Below are positions 7,238-17,387 of a DNA stretch of 64,000 nucleotides, piece by piece. Both the position numbers and the translations under genes were made by a program. Within the stretch, counting starts at the first letter, position 1. Each line of letters opens with the position of its first letter. Under the pieces are notes generated by a model that was not told the origin of the DNA, did not search any database, and saw only the letters and a list, made by a program, of their open reading frames with translations. The DNA lies in the NCBI GenBank assembly GCA_964384465.1, contig CAYLLT010000017.1, positions 1 to 64,000 on the forward strand. The letters are read 5' to 3'. Source of the DNA: CAYLLT01 sp964384465 (lineage in GTDB: Bacteria; Planctomycetota; Phycisphaerae; UBA1845; PWPN01).

Positions 7238-9079
7238 ATGCTTTGTCAGAAGAACTGGTATAGATTTGGCAGGCGAGTGGGGCTCGCGGGGCTGGGCGTC
7301 TGCGTACTGCTCACGCTCTCGCCAGCCGCGTTACGAGCGGCAGATGCGCCGGCGGCCACACAGCCGGCGGCAGCAGCGGTAGCGATAACTCCGGCCCCGG
7401 ATATCCCGGATTATTTCTCCGGCACGAATCCCAAGGAAGCTGAAACCGACCCGAGCAAGGTCAAGTGGCCCGACGCGACCGGCAGCAGCGCGGGCACATC
7501 GGCTGCGCCGGCCGGCGATGGCAAAGGCGATGACCGCGGGACGATAACCATTCCAAACCTGTACGATCGGATGGCTCACAACTTCTATTCGATCAACATG
7601 ATCTGGGCCTTGATCACCGGCTTTTTGGTCATGTTCATGCAGGCCGGTTTCGCCCTTGTTGAGACTGGTCTGTGCCGGGCCAAGAACGCCGCCCACACCA
7701 TGAGCATGAACTTCATGGTCTATGGCCTTGGATGCTTTGCGTTCTGGCTCTACGGGTTCGCGATCGGTTGGGGCAACTGGTTTAACGGCCCCGTCGCGCC
7801 AGGCTGGTCCTCGGTCCTGGGTCCCGGCACCTCCGTGCTGAACCACGGCATCGGCCTCGGTGCCGCCGTGGATGCGGCCGGCAACGCCACCGGCGCATAC
7901 CATTGGGGCCTGCTCGGAACGAAGGGATTCTGCCTCACGAACGTGGTCGATGATGTCAGCGTCATGACGTTATTCTTCTTCATGATGGTGTTCTTCGACA
8001 CCACGGCGACGATCCCGACCGGCGCCATGGCCGAGCGATGGGCATGGAAGAATTTCTGTCTCTACGGGCTCTGGGTCGCCCTGCCCTACTGCATCTATGC
8101 CAACTGGGTGTGGGGCGGTGGCTGGCTCGCTCAGACCGGCCTCAACTGGGGTCTGGGCCACGGGGCGGTGGACTTCGCCGGATCGGGGGTGGTCCACGCG
8201 ATGGGAGGCATCATTGGCTTGGCTGGGGCGCTGGTCATCGGGGCGCGGATCGGCAAGTACGTGGACGGCAAGCCGCGGGCGATTCCGGGCCATCATATCC
8301 CGATGGTGATGCTGGGAACATTTATCTTGGCCTTAGGCTGGTTCGGATTCAACCCCGGTTCGACGCTGGCGGGAACCGACCTGCGCATCGCGATGATCGT
8401 AGTCAACACGATGCTGGCCAGCATCGCCGGTGCGATCGCCACCATGGTCACCATGATGTACATCAAGGGTCTCAAGCCCGATCCGTCCATGATGTGTAAC
8501 GGTATGCTGGCCGGCCTCGTGGCGATCACCGCGCCGTGTGCATTCGTGAACGCTCCATCGGCAGTCGCAATTGGCGCGATCGCCGGCGTCCTCGTGGTGT
8601 ACAGTGTCTTCTTCCTTGAGAAGCACGGCGTCGATGACGTGGTCGGAGCCATCTCCGTGCACGGGACCAATGGGCTCTGGGGCGTGCTGTCGGTCGGCCT
8701 CTTCGCCAACGGCAAGTACGGCGCGGGCTGGAATGGCGTCGTCCGCGACGAGATGGTCAAGAAATTCGGTTCCGACGGCGTACGCGGGTTCTTCTATGGG
8801 GATGCATCACAGTTCATGGCGCAGCTTCTGGATTGCTGCGTCGTTGCCGTCTTCGGGTTCGTTATGGCCTATGTCTGGTTCAAGGTCAGTAATCTGATCA
8901 CGCCGATCCGGGTACCCCGCGACACCGAAATCGCCGGGCTCGACGTACCGGAAATGGGCGCGCTGGGATACCCCGACTTCATCCTGGCCACGCACGGTGA
9001 AGGCACCTCGATGTCGGCGGCTTCCGCCTACACTCCGCCGAGTGCTCCTCGAAAGACAGGTGAACCGGCGATACGATAA
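7238..9079 (+). CDS. amt: Ammonium transporter (Amt family)
   Basis: The 613-residue protein has a signal-like hydrophobic segment (about residues 10-33), an Ala/Pro-rich stretch, then the 11-helix Amt channel from about residue 110. MQAGFALVETGLCRAKNAAH is the family hallmark. FAGSGVVHAMGG and ISVHGTNGLWG carry the paired pore histidines. It conducts ammonium across the cytoplasmic membrane. The ATG at 7238 follows CAGGAGGT by a normal spacing. A long in-frame extension upstream overlaps the Nudix gene and the promoter and is rejected. It is followed by its regulator glnB. Confidence 0.95.
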   Translation: MLCQKNWYRFGRRVGLAGLGVCVLLTLSPAALRAADAPAATQPAAAAVAITPAPDIPDYFSGTNPKEAETDPSKVKWPDATGSSAGTSAAPAGDGKGDDRGTITIPNLYDRMAHNFYSINMIWALITGFLVMFMQAGFALVETGLCRAKNAAHTMSMNFMVYGLGCFAFWLYGFAIGWGNWFNGPVAPGWSSVLGPGTSVLNHGIGLGAAVDAAGNATGAYHWGLLGTKGFCLTNVVDDVSVMTLFFFMMVFFDTTATIPTGAMAERWAWKNFCLYGLWVALPYCIYANWVWGGGWLAQTGLNWGLGHGAVDFAGSGVVHAMGGIIGLAGALVIGARIGKYVDGKPRAIPGHHIPMVMLGTFILALGWFGFNPGSTLAGTDLRIAMIVVNTMLASIAGAIATMVTMMYIKGLKPDPSMMCNGMLAGLVAITAPCAFVNAPSAVAIGAIAGVLVVYSVFFLEKHGVDDVVGAISVHGTNGLWGVLSVGLFANGKYGAGWNGVVRDEMVKKFGSDGVRGFFYGDASQFMAQLLDCCVVAVFGFVMAYVWFKVSNLITPIRVPRDTEIAGLDVPEMGALGYPDFILATHGEGTSMSAASAYTPPSAPRKTGEPAIR

Positions 9080-9096
9080 AGTCATCTGCCGACTCG

Positions 9097-9127
9097 CGCC
9101 GGCAGGGGTACGGGGTCCCTGCCGGCG
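9097..9127 (+). terminator. Stem-loop between amt and glnB
   Basis: CGCCGGCAGGG (9097-9107) pairs perfectly with CCCTGCCGGCG (9117-9127) around a nine-base loop. There is no T-run, so it is more likely an RNA-stability or partial-termination element than a full terminator. It could set the amt to glnB ratio. Confidence 0.5.
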
Positions 9128-9198
9128 CTGAAACAGGTAGCACACGAGTCATGCGGCGGTTAGAGTTGCGGTTCAGCAGAAACGAGGAGTAGCCTGAC

Positions 9199-9537
9199 GT
9201 GAAAAAGATCGAAGCAATTATCAAGCCATTCAAACTGGACGATGTGAAGAACGCCCTGACCAAGGTCGGCGTACACGGCCTCACGGCCATCGAAGTGCGC
9301 GGATTCGGCCGGCAGAAGGGCCACACCGAGCACTACCGCGGGGCCGAGTACACCGTGGACTTCATCCCCAAGGTGAAGGTCGAGGTGGTCGTGCCCGACA
9401 ACCTGTTGCAGGACGTTATGAACGTGATCGTCCGGTCCGCCCGCACGGGCGAGATCGGCGACGGCAAGATCTTCGTGACCGACCTGCAAGAGGTCATGCG
9501 GATTCGCACCGGCGAGAAGGGTGATGCGGCGATTTGA
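9199..9537 (+). CDS. glnB: Nitrogen regulatory protein PII
   Basis: The 112-residue PII protein starts MKKIEAIIKPFKLDDVKNAL. The T-loop GHTEHYRGAEYTVDF places Tyr51 at the uridylylation site. VRSARTGEIGDGKIFV is the B-loop signature. PII senses 2-oxoglutarate and ATP/ADP and binds Amt channels; linkage to amt and glnD supports full nitrogen control by uridylylation. It could equally be called glnK on the basis of amt linkage. Confidence 0.95.
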   Translation: MKKIEAIIKPFKLDDVKNALTKVGVHGLTAIEVRGFGRQKGHTEHYRGAEYTVDFIPKVKVEVVVPDNLLQDVMNVIVRSARTGEIGDGKIFVTDLQEVMRIRTGEKGDAAI

Positions 9538-9730
9538 TCGCCGCGCGGCGGGCGCCGGGTATGTGCCACTGCTCTGTGAGCGGTGGGGGCACCGCGGTCA
9601 GCAATGACACACTACGCGGTTGATTTACCGACGGCTGTCTAGAACAATCAATGCAAATCGATCCAAGCCCGCGGCACCAAGAGGCCGTGGGCTTGTGTCG
9701 TTGAAGACGGCCGGAGCGCGGGTCGGCTGT

Positions 9731-9801
9731 GTGCCACTGCTCTGGAGCAGTGGGGCAGTCGGAGGCGCCCGGCGGGAAGCACTGCTTGAAAGCAGTGGCA
9801 C
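9731..9801. repeat. Palindromic repeat with GTGCCACTGCT arms, copy 1
   Basis: GTGCCACTGCT (9731-9741) opposes AGCAGTGGCAC (9791-9801), with inner AGCACTGCTTGAAAGCAGT hairpin sequence. A degenerate single-arm copy (GTGCCACTGCTCTGTGAGC) lies at 9562. A full copy recurs at 34370-34440 inside the end of tssG. The element lies just upstream of glnD. Confidence 0.8.
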
Positions 9802-9827
9802 GCTGGCCAAAATTGCCTGTAAAGCTT

Positions 9828-12473
9828 ATGGACGCGAAACCGGCAGAGCCGGAAATGCTGAACGCCGCTTCGGGCAACCGCCTGAAGGAAATGCTGGTCG
9901 ACGGCCGCCGGACGGTTGAGGCGTTTCACCGGCAGGGTGCGTCGGGCGAGCAGGTGGCTTTCGCGATCACCTCGATGTGTGATCGCGTCATCCTGGGGGC
10001 ATATCAAGCCATCGCGGAACGCCTGACCTCCGCGGACCGGCAGCGCGTCACTTCAGATCTGGCGGTGGTGGCGATCGGCGGCTATGGCCGGGGAGATTTG
10101 GCCCCCTACTCCGATATCGATCTGCTTTTCCTCACCAGGCCGAGGGCCGCGGCGGCCGTACGCGCATTCATCTCGGACCTGATCCGCGAGTTGTGGGACA
10201 TCGGCCTGGAAGTCGCCCAAAGCGTGCGGACGCCGGCCGAGTGTGTCGCGTTTGCCCGCCAGGAGCTGTCCGCGCGGACCGCGCTGGCCGAGATGCGCCT
10301 GCTGACCGGCGGCTTTGATTTATATTCGGAGCTACAGAAAAAAACGCGGCACCTGTTCCCGTCGCAATCTCTCAAGCGGTTCCTTCTGGAAGCACTGGCT
10401 GAACGCGGCAAGGAGCACGAGGACTACTATGCGGCCACCGTTTGCCTGCTGGAGCCGAATATCAAAAAGAGTCCGGGCGGTCTGCGGGATATCCACCTGT
10501 TGCGATGGGTCGCCCTGGCCGGATACGGCACCAATGACCCGCGGGTGCTGGAGCAGAGCGGCCGGTTAAGCGAGCACGACGCCGAGAGTATCGCCGCCGC
10601 GAGCGAGTTTCTTCACCGCGTCCGCAACGAACTTCACTTTCATGCCGGCTCGGCCCAGGACGTGCTGACGCTGAATGAGCAGGTCCGTTTGACCCAATGG
10701 CTCGGCTTTGAGGACCAGGATGGCGTGCTGGGCGTCGAACGGTTCATGCAACACTATTACCGGCAGACGACCGCTCTTCACGACGCGGTCATGCGATTCG
10801 TGGAGCGGGCCAGGCCGTTTTCAAGATTGCGGCGGGTACGAAATCATCTGCTGAGTCGGCGGGTGGAACAGTATTATCACTGGACCCCGGAGCACCTTTC
10901 TCTCGACGCTCAGTATGCTGAGGTGGTTCTGGGCAGCGGCGAGCATCTGCTGCATCTGTTCGAGCTGGCCCGCGGTTTCGGCGTGCCGGTCGCTCATGAA
11001 ACGCTCGAGCAGGTTCGCGCCGCCGCCGGCCGCTGTTCCATCACGGCACAGACGCGGGCCGCGTTCCTGCGGCTCCTGGCCAACCCGATGGGACTGGGCA
11101 CGGTGGTGCGCGGTCTTCATCGCGCGGGGCTGCTGGGTCGGCTGTTGCCGCCGTTCGAGCACGTCCGCTGCCTCATTCAGTTCAATCAGTATCACAAGTA
11201 CACGGTGGATGAGCATTCCCTGCGGGCGCTGGAGGCCGCCACTCGCTACGCGGACGATCGCGGGCCGCTCGGCCGGGCGTACCGCGAGATTCATCATCAG
11301 GATGTTCTGCATTTGGCGCTGCTGCTGCACGATCTCGGAAAGGGGCGCGGCGAAGACCACATCGAAGTGGGCCGGCGGCTGGCGGAGGACGCGGCGGAGC
11401 AGTTCGCGCTGAATGAACACCGGCGCGACCTGCTCGTATTTCTGGTGCACAAACATCTGCTCATGGCCCATACCGCGTTTCGCCGCGATGTGAGTGACGT
11501 ACAGACGCTGGTGCAATTTGCGCGTCAGGTGGGCACGCCGGAGGTCCTGCGGATGCTGTACGTCATGACCGCGGCGGATACCGACGCGGTGGCGCCGGGG
11601 AGCTGGACGGCGTGGAAGGAATCGCTGCTGACGGAGTTGTACGCGAGGGCGATGGAAGAACTCACCGGCGAAGCCCCGTTCGCCGACGAAGCGGCCCGGG
11701 CGGCCGCCATTCGCCAGACCCTCCAGGAACAACTGGCTCCGGAGTTCCCATCCGATTGGGCACGGACGCAACTGGAAGCGATGCCGCTCTCGTATCTGCT
11801 GACCACCGAGCCGCAGCGGGTGGCCGCTCACCTGTGCGTGCTCCAGCGGTTCAATCTCGGCGAGGTGCACGTGGACGTGGAGTACGTGCGGGAGCTGGGC
11901 ATTTGTGCATACACCGTTTTCACCAACGACGGCCTGACGCCGGGAATTTTTTCCAAGATCGCCGGCGTGCTGGCGGCAACGGGCATCCAAATAGTCAGCG
12001 CACAGATCGTGACCCGCTCCGACGGCATCGTGGTCGATACCTTCCGCGGGATCGATCTGGACTATGCCGGCGAGCCGCCTCCTGAGCGCCGGCAGGATCT
12101 GGCCGGGAAGATCCAGCAGGTGCTGCTCGGGAGCCGCACGGTCGAATCGCTGTTCACCCGGCACCCGGCATTCGGCGCCGCCGCCCGTTCCTCCGGCCCG
12201 ACGCAGGTCGAGATCGACAACGACAGCTCGAACCGTTTCACCATCATCGAAGTTTTCGCCGACGATCGGCAAGGATTGCTTTACGTGATTACCCGCACGC
12301 TGTTTGAGCTGGATTTGTCCGTATCCTCGGCCAAGATTTCGACCCGCCTCGATCAGGTGGTTGACGCCTTTTATGTAACCGGCCGCAGCGGGCAAAAGCT
12401 GACCGACGACGGCCAATTGTCGGTAATCCGGCAACGTCTGCTCGCTGCCATCGAGGCATTCGGAAACGGTTAG
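9828..12473 (+). CDS. glnD: Bifunctional PII uridylyltransferase/uridylyl-removing enzyme
   Basis: The 881-residue GlnD has all four parts: a nucleotidyltransferase domain with GGYGRGDLAPYSDIDLLF (about residue 84), a helical linker, an HD hydrolase domain with HLALLLHDLGKGRGEDH (about residue 498), and two carboxy-terminal ACT domains that sense glutamine. It uridylylates PII when glutamine is low and removes UMP when glutamine is high. The ATG at 9828 is chosen because the upstream in-frame extension is repeat DNA. It completes the amt-glnB-glnD set. Confidence 0.95.
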   Translation: MDAKPAEPEMLNAASGNRLKEMLVDGRRTVEAFHRQGASGEQVAFAITSMCDRVILGAYQAIAERLTSADRQRVTSDLAVVAIGGYGRGDLAPYSDIDLLFLTRPRAAAAVRAFISDLIRELWDIGLEVAQSVRTPAECVAFARQELSARTALAEMRLLTGGFDLYSELQKKTRHLFPSQSLKRFLLEALAERGKEHEDYYAATVCLLEPNIKKSPGGLRDIHLLRWVALAGYGTNDPRVLEQSGRLSEHDAESIAAASEFLHRVRNELHFHAGSAQDVLTLNEQVRLTQWLGFEDQDGVLGVERFMQHYYRQTTALHDAVMRFVERARPFSRLRRVRNHLLSRRVEQYYHWTPEHLSLDAQYAEVVLGSGEHLLHLFELARGFGVPVAHETLEQVRAAAGRCSITAQTRAAFLRLLANPMGLGTVVRGLHRAGLLGRLLPPFEHVRCLIQFNQYHKYTVDEHSLRALEAATRYADDRGPLGRAYREIHHQDVLHLALLLHDLGKGRGEDHIEVGRRLAEDAAEQFALNEHRRDLLVFLVHKHLLMAHTAFRRDVSDVQTLVQFARQVGTPEVLRMLYVMTAADTDAVAPGSWTAWKESLLTELYARAMEELTGEAPFADEAARAAAIRQTLQEQLAPEFPSDWARTQLEAMPLSYLLTTEPQRVAAHLCVLQRFNLGEVHVDVEYVRELGICAYTVFTNDGLTPGIFSKIAGVLAATGIQIVSAQIVTRSDGIVVDTFRGIDLDYAGEPPPERRQDLAGKIQQVLLGSRTVESLFTRHPAFGAAARSSGPTQVEIDNDSSNRFTIIEVFADDRQGLLYVITRTLFELDLSVSSAKISTRLDQVVDAFYVTGRSGQKLTDDGQLSVIRQRLLAAIEAFGNG

Positions 12474-12601
12474 AGCCTGCCCGCCTCCGCCGCCGATATA
12501 TGGGGGTCGGATTCCGGTTGGCCAGTGCGCGCGGAAGGGGCTGGAACTTTGGACTTGAGCCGCTATCATCCCGGCTGCGTATCACGGAGGAGACGCACTG
12601 C

Positions 12602-15139
12602 ATGAGCCGTTGGGAACAGCGCCTGCAAGTGATCCGCGGATGTGTGATCCTGCTGGCGGTCATCATTTGTGCATTTCTGTGGCTGTCGATCCTCAGCTTC
12701 GACGCTTTTGACTGGCCCAGCCCGCACACCTGGCCGCACCCGGAGCCGTCCAATAATAACGGCGGCCGCGCGGGGGCGTGGGTGGCGTACCGGATGTTCC
12801 TCTATTTCGGCAAGGGGGCGTATGCGGCGGTCGGCGGGCTGACACTGGCCATCGGCGTGCTGATGCGGCAGGGGCGGTTGCCGTCGCTGTGGCAGCGCGT
12901 GATCGGCATCGGGCTGCTGGTCATCGTCGTGTCGGCGTCGGCCCACCTGGTGACCGCTGCGCACGGGCCGGCCTGGCCGGAGCTGCGTGGCGGGGTCCTC
13001 GGCTACGTCGTGGCGACGTGGCTGCGGCAGTCGGTCAAGTGGATGACGGCGCCGATCCTCGGGTACTGCCTGCTGGTCGGTCTGCTGTTCACAGCCGAGG
13101 GGGTGATGATGAAGATCCCGGCGGCGATTCGCCGGCGCAAGGATCAACTGCGGGACATTGCCGCGGAAGTGATGCCTGGCGCGGCTAAATTGTCGTCGCT
13201 GGCCGATCCGATCCGCCGGGCGGTGGGCGAGCTTTCGCGCCGGGCGACGCCGGAGCTGGCCGCCGATACGGGCGGAAGCAGCATACGGGCGCCGGTCGAG
13301 TTGAAGCTGAATCCGGGCCGGGCCAAGGGCAGGCTCCAGGAGGAGGTGGAGGACAAAGCGCCTGTAGCCGTGCCGTTGCTGGACGATGATATACCCGATC
13401 TTGGCGAGGTGACCTTGGGCGACGAGGGGGAGGACAAAGACGACGAGGAGATGGAGCGGATCAGGTCGCTCCTGAAGGGCGATGAAGCGGATGAAGAAGA
13501 CTTGGATGGTCAGCCGAAGATGGTGGTCAATATTCCGACGCTGCCGAAATCGCCGCCCGCCACCGGGGCGCTGATCCCGCCGAAGCCCTATCCGGCCGAG
13601 CTGAAGGAGTGGGATTTCCCTCCTCTAACCATTCTGCACGATCCGGAATATCGCTTCAGCACGCAGCAGGAAACGGTCGTGCGCGAGAAGGCCAAGGTGC
13701 TCGAACGCACGCTTCAGGAATATCGCATCGAGGCCAACGTGGTCGAGATCGACACCGGGCCGGTCATCACCATGTTCGAGTTGAACGTCGCGCCGGGCAT
13801 CAAGGTGAGTCAGATCGTCTCGCTGTCCAATGACATCGCCCGTGCGCTGCGGGCTCCAAGCGTGCGCGTGGTCGCCCCGATCCCCGGCAAAAACACCATC
13901 GGCGTCGAGGTGCCCAATCTCGACAAGGAGAAGGTCCGGCTCAAGGAGCTGATGACCATGACCGGCGCGCAGTGGCAGAAGATGGCCCTGCCGCTGTTCC
14001 TCGGAAAAGACGCCAGCGGTCACGCTCTGGTGAACGATCTGACCGGCATGCCGCACCTGCTGATCGCCGGCACCACCGGCTCCGGCAAGAGCGTGTGCAT
14101 CAACTCCATCATCATGTCCGTGCTGATGACGCAGCGGCCGGACATGGTCAAGCTGATTCTGATCGACCCCAAGATGGTCGAGATGAGCCTGTTCCGCGAG
14201 GTGCCGCACCTGATGTGCCCGATCGTGACCGAGATGGACCGCGCGGAAAAAATCCTCGAATGGGCCACCATCAAGATGGACGAGCGCTACGCGCTGCTGT
14301 CCGAGGCCGGCGTCCGCAACATCGCCGCCTATAACCGGCTCACCACCGAGGAGAAATACGAACGTTTCCAGCCGAGCAGCGACGAGGAACGCGCACAGAT
14401 CCCGATTCACCTGCCGTACATCGTGATCGTGATCGACGAGTTGGCGGACATGATGATGCTGTCCGCCAAGGAGGTCGAGCTGCATTTATCGCGGCTTGCT
14501 CAGAAGAGCCGCGCGGTCGGCATTCACATCATCGTGGCCACGCAGCGGCCGGAAGCCAAGATCGTCACCGGTCTGATCAAGAGCAACCTGCCCTGCCGGA
14601 TCGCGTTCCGCGTCGCCTCACGGATGGACTCGCGGATCGTGCTGGATCAAAACGGCGCGGAAGTGCTGATGGGCCAAGGCGATATGCTGTACCTGCCGCC
14701 GGGCTCATCGAAACTGGTGCGGGCGCAGGGCACGTATCTGGACGATTCCGAACTCAAGGCGCTGATCGAGTTTTTGAAGGACCGGTCCGAGCCGGAGTTC
14801 CATCCCGAGCTGATCCAGCTCCGCAACCAGGAAGTCACCAGCGACGGCCCGCGCGACGAGCTGTTCGAGCAGGCGGTGGACATCGTGCTCCAGACCAAGC
14901 GCGGCAGCGTCAGCCTGCTCCAGCGGCGGCTAACCATCGGCTACTCGCGGGCCAGCCGGCTGGTCGATGAAATGGCGGCGGCGGGAATCGTCGGCGAATA
15001 CAAGGGCAGCCAGGCCCGCGAAGTGCTCATCACGCCGGACGAATGGCAGGCCCTGAAGGAGCAGGAGGCGGTCCGCATCCGCTCGGCCGCCTTCGAGGAC
15101 GGCGGCGTCCCGGACATGCTTCACGACGATGACATCTGA
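12602..15139 (+). CDS. ftsK: DNA translocase FtsK/SpoIIIE
   Basis: The 845-residue protein has amino-terminal membrane helices, an acidic linker (about residues 260-310), the beta/alpha motor with Walker A GTTGSGKSVCIN (about residue 490) and Walker B IVIVIDELADMMM, and a winged-helix gamma domain near the end (YSRASRLVDEM). It pumps chromosomal DNA through the division septum and activates XerCD at dif. The start is ATG 12602 behind GGAGGAGA; longer frames have no ribosome site. The membrane region looks shorter than in E. coli FtsK. Confidence 0.95.
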   Translation: MSRWEQRLQVIRGCVILLAVIICAFLWLSILSFDAFDWPSPHTWPHPEPSNNNGGRAGAWVAYRMFLYFGKGAYAAVGGLTLAIGVLMRQGRLPSLWQRVIGIGLLVIVVSASAHLVTAAHGPAWPELRGGVLGYVVATWLRQSVKWMTAPILGYCLLVGLLFTAEGVMMKIPAAIRRRKDQLRDIAAEVMPGAAKLSSLADPIRRAVGELSRRATPELAADTGGSSIRAPVELKLNPGRAKGRLQEEVEDKAPVAVPLLDDDIPDLGEVTLGDEGEDKDDEEMERIRSLLKGDEADEEDLDGQPKMVVNIPTLPKSPPATGALIPPKPYPAELKEWDFPPLTILHDPEYRFSTQQETVVREKAKVLERTLQEYRIEANVVEIDTGPVITMFELNVAPGIKVSQIVSLSNDIARALRAPSVRVVAPIPGKNTIGVEVPNLDKEKVRLKELMTMTGAQWQKMALPLFLGKDASGHALVNDLTGMPHLLIAGTTGSGKSVCINSIIMSVLMTQRPDMVKLILIDPKMVEMSLFREVPHLMCPIVTEMDRAEKILEWATIKMDERYALLSEAGVRNIAAYNRLTTEEKYERFQPSSDEERAQIPIHLPYIVIVIDELADMMMLSAKEVELHLSRLAQKSRAVGIHIIVATQRPEAKIVTGLIKSNLPCRIAFRVASRMDSRIVLDQNGAEVLMGQGDMLYLPPGSSKLVRAQGTYLDDSELKALIEFLKDRSEPEFHPELIQLRNQEVTSDGPRDELFEQAVDIVLQTKRGSVSLLQRRLTIGYSRASRLVDEMAAAGIVGEYKGSQAREVLITPDEWQALKEQEAVRIRSAAFEDGGVPDMLHDDDI

Positions 15140-15198
15140 TCCGAACCCACCACGCAAGTGGTGGGCCCGGCCCCTCACTTGCGTGAGGGGTTCGGATC
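15138..15198. repeat. Two-hairpin intergenic element, copy 2
   Basis: GATCCGAACCC and GGGTTCGGATC form perfect inverted ends around CACCACGCAAGTGGTG and CCCTCACTTGCGTGAGGG hairpins. The hairpin sequences differ from the copies at 4891 and 25171, but base-pairing is kept. It fills the space between the convergent ftsK and tssC genes and may act as a two-way terminator there. Confidence 0.85.
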
Positions 15199-16675
15199 AT
15201 GTCGGCGGCGGGTCGAACTGGCCGACCATCGATAGCTCGATCTCAACACCTTTCAACTTGAAGTGCGGGATCATCTGGATCTCGGACTTGAACATGCCGG
15301 GCTTGCCGGGCACCGGTTGGGCCGTGACCTGGATCTCCTTCAGCGGATACTTGCAGGCCAGCTCGTCATCCAGCGTGCCCTGGCGGCAATACTGCTTCAG
15401 CCAGTCGTTGATCTCCTTGGTCATCTTCTCGGCGTCCATCACGCGGCCCATGTTCTCCCGCCAGATGACCTTGAGATAGTGGGCGATGCGGCAGGAGAGC
15501 ATCAGGTACGGCAGGGACATGCCCAGGCGGGAGCGGGTTTCGTCCTCTTTGCCCTGGGCGGTGTCGGGGAACTTGGCCACCCGCTTGCACGACGGGGCAT
15601 CGAAGAACGCCGCGTTGTCGCTGCCCTTCCGCATGACCAGTGGGATGAAGCCAAAATTGCACAGGTCCACGTCCATGTCTTCGGAGATCAGCGTCTCAGT
15701 CGGAATCTTGACCTGCGTCTGGCCGGTGGCCTCGTACATGTGCAGCGGGATGTTCTCGACGGCGCCGCCGCTGTTGGGCCCGACGACGTGGCTGTACCAG
15801 CCGAACTTCGCGAAGCTGTCGGTCATGCGGCCCGCGAGGGCGAACGCCGCGTTGCCCCACATGTACCGATCGTGCGTCTCGATCCGCACGTCTTCCTCGA
15901 ACTGGAAGTCTTTGACGTCCTGGTCCTCGATGGTGTAGGGCTTGCGGAGCAGGAAGCGCGGCATGGCCAGGCCGACATAGCGGGAATCGTCCGATTCGCG
16001 GAACGAGTTCCACTTGGTGTACATGGGCTGCTCGAAGATCTCATACATCTCGGCCATGCGCGGCAGGCCGGTGAATGACTCCTCTTTCTTGCCCAGCATC
16101 TTCGGGTTAACGCCAGCGATGTACGGGCACTTGGCCACCGCGGACACGCGGGCGATTTCGCTGAGGAGCTGGACCTCCGGCGTGCGGTAGTCGAACTCGT
16201 AGTTGGCCACCATCATGCCGTAGGGCTTGCCGCCGAAGGTGTTGTACTGATCGCGGTAGACCGTGCGGAACAGGCCGGATTTCTGCCAGTCCTTGCAGTC
16301 CTCGAAGTCCTCCAATAAGCTCTCTTTAGTGGTATTTAAGACCTCGACGCGGATGTTGGCGCGGAACTCGGTGTTGTCCACCAGGTACCACAGGCTCCGC
16401 CACGCCGACTCGAGCTTCTGGAACTCCTTGTCGTGCAGGACCTCGTTGACCTGCGCGCTGATCTGCTGGTCGATCTCGCTGATGAAGTCATCGACGATCT
16501 GCTTGTTGATGGCGACCTTGTTCAGGTCGGCCCCCGACAGGCGCTTGGTCACTTCGACCACCGCCCGCTGGTAAACAGACCGATATTCGCTTTCGAGGTC
16601 CAGGCTGTCGAGCAGGGCATCCACCGCGGTGGTGGTGGTGGCCTGTCCCTGGCGTGCTTGCGGTTGTTCCGCCAT
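15197..16675 (-). CDS. tssC: T6SS contractile sheath large subunit TssC (VipB)
   Basis: The 492-residue protein has the TssC pattern: LESAWRSLWYLVDNTEFR, GLAMPRFLLRKPY and LPYLMLSCRIAHYLKVIW. With TssB it forms the contractile sheath around the Hcp tube. The ATG at 16675 is preferred over one four codons upstream because GGAG lies six bases before it. It is the last gene of the minus-strand T6SS operon. A second, fused sheath gene lies at 57244-59070. Confidence 0.95.
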   Translation of the reverse strand: MAEQPQARQGQATTTTAVDALLDSLDLESEYRSVYQRAVVEVTKRLSGADLNKVAINKQIVDDFISEIDQQISAQVNEVLHDKEFQKLESAWRSLWYLVDNTEFRANIRVEVLNTTKESLLEDFEDCKDWQKSGLFRTVYRDQYNTFGGKPYGMMVANYEFDYRTPEVQLLSEIARVSAVAKCPYIAGVNPKMLGKKEESFTGLPRMAEMYEIFEQPMYTKWNSFRESDDSRYVGLAMPRFLLRKPYTIEDQDVKDFQFEEDVRIETHDRYMWGNAAFALAGRMTDSFAKFGWYSHVVGPNSGGAVENIPLHMYEATGQTQVKIPTETLISEDMDVDLCNFGFIPLVMRKGSDNAAFFDAPSCKRVAKFPDTAQGKEDETRSRLGMSLPYLMLSCRIAHYLKVIWRENMGRVMDAEKMTKEINDWLKQYCRQGTLDDELACKYPLKEIQVTAQPVPGKPGMFKSEIQMIPHFKLKGVEIELSMVGQFDPPPT

Positions 16676-16740
16676 GATATTCTCCATTCCTTGAGCTGGT
16701 TTCTGCTACTTCTATGTCTGGTTCCCACTCCCGACGTTCA

Positions 16741-16781
16741 GCCCCGCCGCTTGCGACGGGGTCGGTGCCGCATGCGGCACC
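16741..16781. repeat. Palindromes between tssB and tssC
   Basis: CCCCG...CGGGG (16742-16761) forms a hairpin. Next to it GGTGCCGCATGCGGCACC (16764-16781) is a perfect 18-base palindrome. They lie in the spacer of the cotranscribed sheath genes and could affect their relative expression. Confidence 0.6.
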
Positions 16782-16807
16782 GCTAAAACGAAATCGTTCC
16801 GATAGAA

Positions 16808-17356
16808 TTATCCCGCCGGTGGCGGCGCCTCGGCCGGAGGCGGTTCCGCGGCAGGCGGTGGAGCCGCCGCCGGGGCGGGCTTGCTCTCCGCCGTCGTGAT
16901 CATCGCCAAAATCTGCTCGCGGATTTTCGGGTCCTTGATCGCTCCCAGGATCTGCTGCTGGGCGGCCTTGTCGCCCATCTTCGGCCGCAGGGCCTTGAGC
17001 GCCTCGCGCGCCTCCAGCAGGTTGCGCAGGGCGGGAACCTGCCGGGCGATCGATTCCGGGCGGAAATCCTTGAGCGTTCCAAACTTCAGGGAGATCGACA
17101 TGTCGCCCTGCCCGCTGATGCGGTCCGGCACCGACTGATCGAGCGACAGATTGAAGCTCTGCATCACCGCGTCGAAGTTCGACTTGTTGATGTCGATCGG
17201 CTGGCGCTGCTCGATCGGCCGCTTGTCGGCCTTGCTGGTGTAATCGCCCATCACCAGAATGCGGAACGGCAGCTCCGGCTCGGCTTTGCCCCGCAGGCGA
17301 TCCGAAATCATGATATTCACCCGCGACTCGCGGGCTTTGGACGGTCCTTTAGCCAT
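16808..17356 (-). CDS. tssB: T6SS contractile sheath small subunit TssB (VipA)
   Basis: The 182-residue protein starts MAKGPSKARESRVNIMI and contains LPFRILVMGDYTSK and LKFGTLKDFRPESIA, both typical of TssB. It ends in an Ala/Pro-rich tail of about 30 residues. It intertwines with TssC to build the sheath. The ATG has a strong AAAAGGAG site upstream. It lies between tssA and tssC in the minus-strand operon. Confidence 0.95.
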   Translation of the reverse strand: MAKGPSKARESRVNIMISDRLRGKAEPELPFRILVMGDYTSKADKRPIEQRQPIDINKSNFDAVMQSFNLSLDQSVPDRISGQGDMSISLKFGTLKDFRPESIARQVPALRNLLEAREALKALRPKMGDKAAQQQILGAIKDPKIREQILAMITTAESKPAPAAAPPPAAEPPPAEAPPPAG

Positions 17357-17387
17357 CAGTCGGCTCCTTTTGTTCTGGTATACCTTG